NCBI RefSeq assembly: GCF_000716335.1
Contig: NZ_KL591031.1
Location: 1-39,287 of the forward strand
DNA from: Streptomyces sp. NRRL S-118
Lineage (GTDB): Bacteria > Actinomycetota > Actinomycetes > Streptomycetales > Streptomycetaceae
Length of the DNA: 39,287 nucleotides
Reading direction: 5' to 3'
Made by a program: the position numbers and the translations under genes. This document shows, piece by piece, positions 38,571 through 39,287 of this stretch. Under the pieces are notes generated by a model that saw only the letters and a program-made list of their open reading frames with translations, was not told the origin of the DNA and did not search any database. The stretch's first letter is position 1. Every line of letters starts with the position of its first letter.

Positions 38571-39287
38571 ATGTATGCCTTTGCGATCGACTCCTTCGTC
38601 CAGCCCCCGGTGAAGGAGCTGTCCGTTCCCGAGCCCGGTCCGGGAGAGGGTGCAGACAGAGGTCCGTGCCGCCGCGGTGAACCTCATCGACTGGAAACTG
38701 GCCGCCGGCGCGTTCTCCCGTCCGGCGTGGAGTACCCCTTCCCCTGACGCTCGGCTTCGATGTCGCGGGCCGGGTGAGAGCCGCCGGGAAGGGGGCGGCG
38801 CTCGAGGTGGGACAGGAGGTGTTCGGGATGCGGCGCCCGGCGACCGTGGCCGGGCAGCCGCACGGGTCGTACGCCGAGTACATGACCGCTTCCCGGGACA
38901 CCGCCGCCTTGGCCGTACGGCCGGAAGGCCTGGATGCTGCGTCGGCGGCGGCGCTGCCGATGACCGGCGGCACAGCCCTGGCCCTGACGCGCTGGCTGGA
39001 GTTGTCCGAGGGCGAGACGTTCCTGGTGGTCGGCGCAACCGGGGGAGTGGGTCCCTGCGTCCTTCAGCCGGCCGCCGCCCACGGTGTGCACGTCATCGCG
39101 GCCGCCCCGGGCGAAGACCACGACTACGCCCGTACCCTCGGCGCGGCAGAGGCGATCGACTACCGCACCGGCGACGCCGCCCAAGCCGTGCGCGCCGCAC
39201 ATCCTGAGGGCGTCGACGGGGTGCTCGACCTCGTCGACAGCCGTGATGTCGTCACGCGGACCAGTGCGCCGCTGGTGCGTGACGGCG
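38571..39287 (+). pseudogene. Zinc-type/quinone oxidoreductase (MDR superfamily), frameshifted, cut by window end
   Basis: ATG 38571 after AGGAAGGATCGTC starts MYAFAIDSFVQPPVKELSVP and EPGPGE. One extra G at about 38649 shifts the frame; the next frame gives QTEVRAAAVNLIDWKLAAGA. Another shift at about 38730-38745 leads to the long third frame: LTLGFDVAGRVRAAGKGAAL, EVGQEVFGMRRPA, AAALPMTGGTALALTRWLEL and the Rossmann motif FLVVGATGGVGPCVLQPAAA, then HDYARTLGAAEAIDYRTGDA to the window end. It belongs to the NAD(P)H:quinone reductase/zeta-crystallin side of the MDR superfamily (no zinc cysteines). The MarR gene is divergent and probably controls it. The two shifts in the first 180 bases may be real or sequencing errors. 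Confidence 0.8.

Noticed and set aside
1..39287. tRNA or rRNA genes
   Set aside because: No cloverleaf with a GGTTCGAATCC-type T-arm and no rRNA core sequence was noticed; the GATCACCTCC at about 4020 is an isolated 10-base match in an mRNA leader.

Overview
The window reads as an actinomycete of the Streptomyces type. GC is very high, GTG starts and strong GGAGG ribosome sites are common, and there are leaderless regulator genes and a leucine TTA codon in one gene. Typical Streptomyces families are present: CGNR/ABATE, an excalibur protein, a CSLREA beta-helix protein, a LitR-like MerR with an ECF sigma factor, DUF4397, a WhiB scrap and DUF6480. The first 16 bases are not biological: they match the Tn5/Nextera mosaic end, so the window starts at the edge of a draft contig.

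The region looks like accessory or chromosome-arm DNA in decay. About a dozen loci are frameshifted or internally deleted: amidohydrolase, SMI1/KNR4, an IS5-type transposase, excalibur protein, threonyl-tRNA synthetase, RibD/DHFR-like reductase, DNA ligase scrap, two further IS scraps side by side, S41 peptidase, IS630-type scrap, whiB scrap and a terminal oxidoreductase. Some have internal deletions and cannot be single-base assembly errors. Others are one-base shifts in G/C runs and could be.

Layout: 1-1.9 kb holds broken genes. 1.9-4.3 kb holds a HEAT-repeat protein and a MerR-HEAT fusion behind a textbook MerR promoter, then a cold-shock gene with a long leader. 4.9-5.9 kb is a membrane protein/TetR operon. 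6-9 kb has an IS remnant, an AraC-GyrI regulator and an excalibur protein. 9.5-12.3 kb has an MBL hydrolase divergent from a CGNR regulator, and a VOC protein behind a palindrome. 12.6-16.4 kb has a cytochrome P450 with an atypical I-helix, a secreted ricin-type lectin and a ThrRS relic. 16.6-19.5 kb has a DUF6188-like gene, a two-repeat type I-E CRISPR relic, a secreted beta-helix protein and a conserved hypothetical. 19.6-23.1 kb has hypotheticals, a pseudo-alpha/beta-hydrolase and a broken reductase. 24.2-26.1 kb has a gyrase-B-like GHKL pseudo-ATPase truncated by IS debris. 26.4-28.7 kb has a secreted protein, a broken S41 peptidase and a small membrane protein. 29.6-30.4 kb is an ArsR-VOC operon. 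30.7-34.5 kb is a regulatory island: a cobalamin-type MerR regulator divergent from an ECF sigma factor, then DUF4397, a zinc anti-sigma factor and DUF6480. 35-39.3 kb has an alpha/beta hydrolase, whiB and CRISPR scraps, a beta-helical hypothetical, and MarR divergent from an oxidoreductase.

The best candidates for new biology are the MerR-HEAT/HEAT pair, the degenerate GyrB-like protein, the LitR-like/ECF island, the scattered orphan CRISPR repeats without cas genes, and a recurring class of A-poor, T-rich spacers. No rRNA or tRNA gene was recognised.
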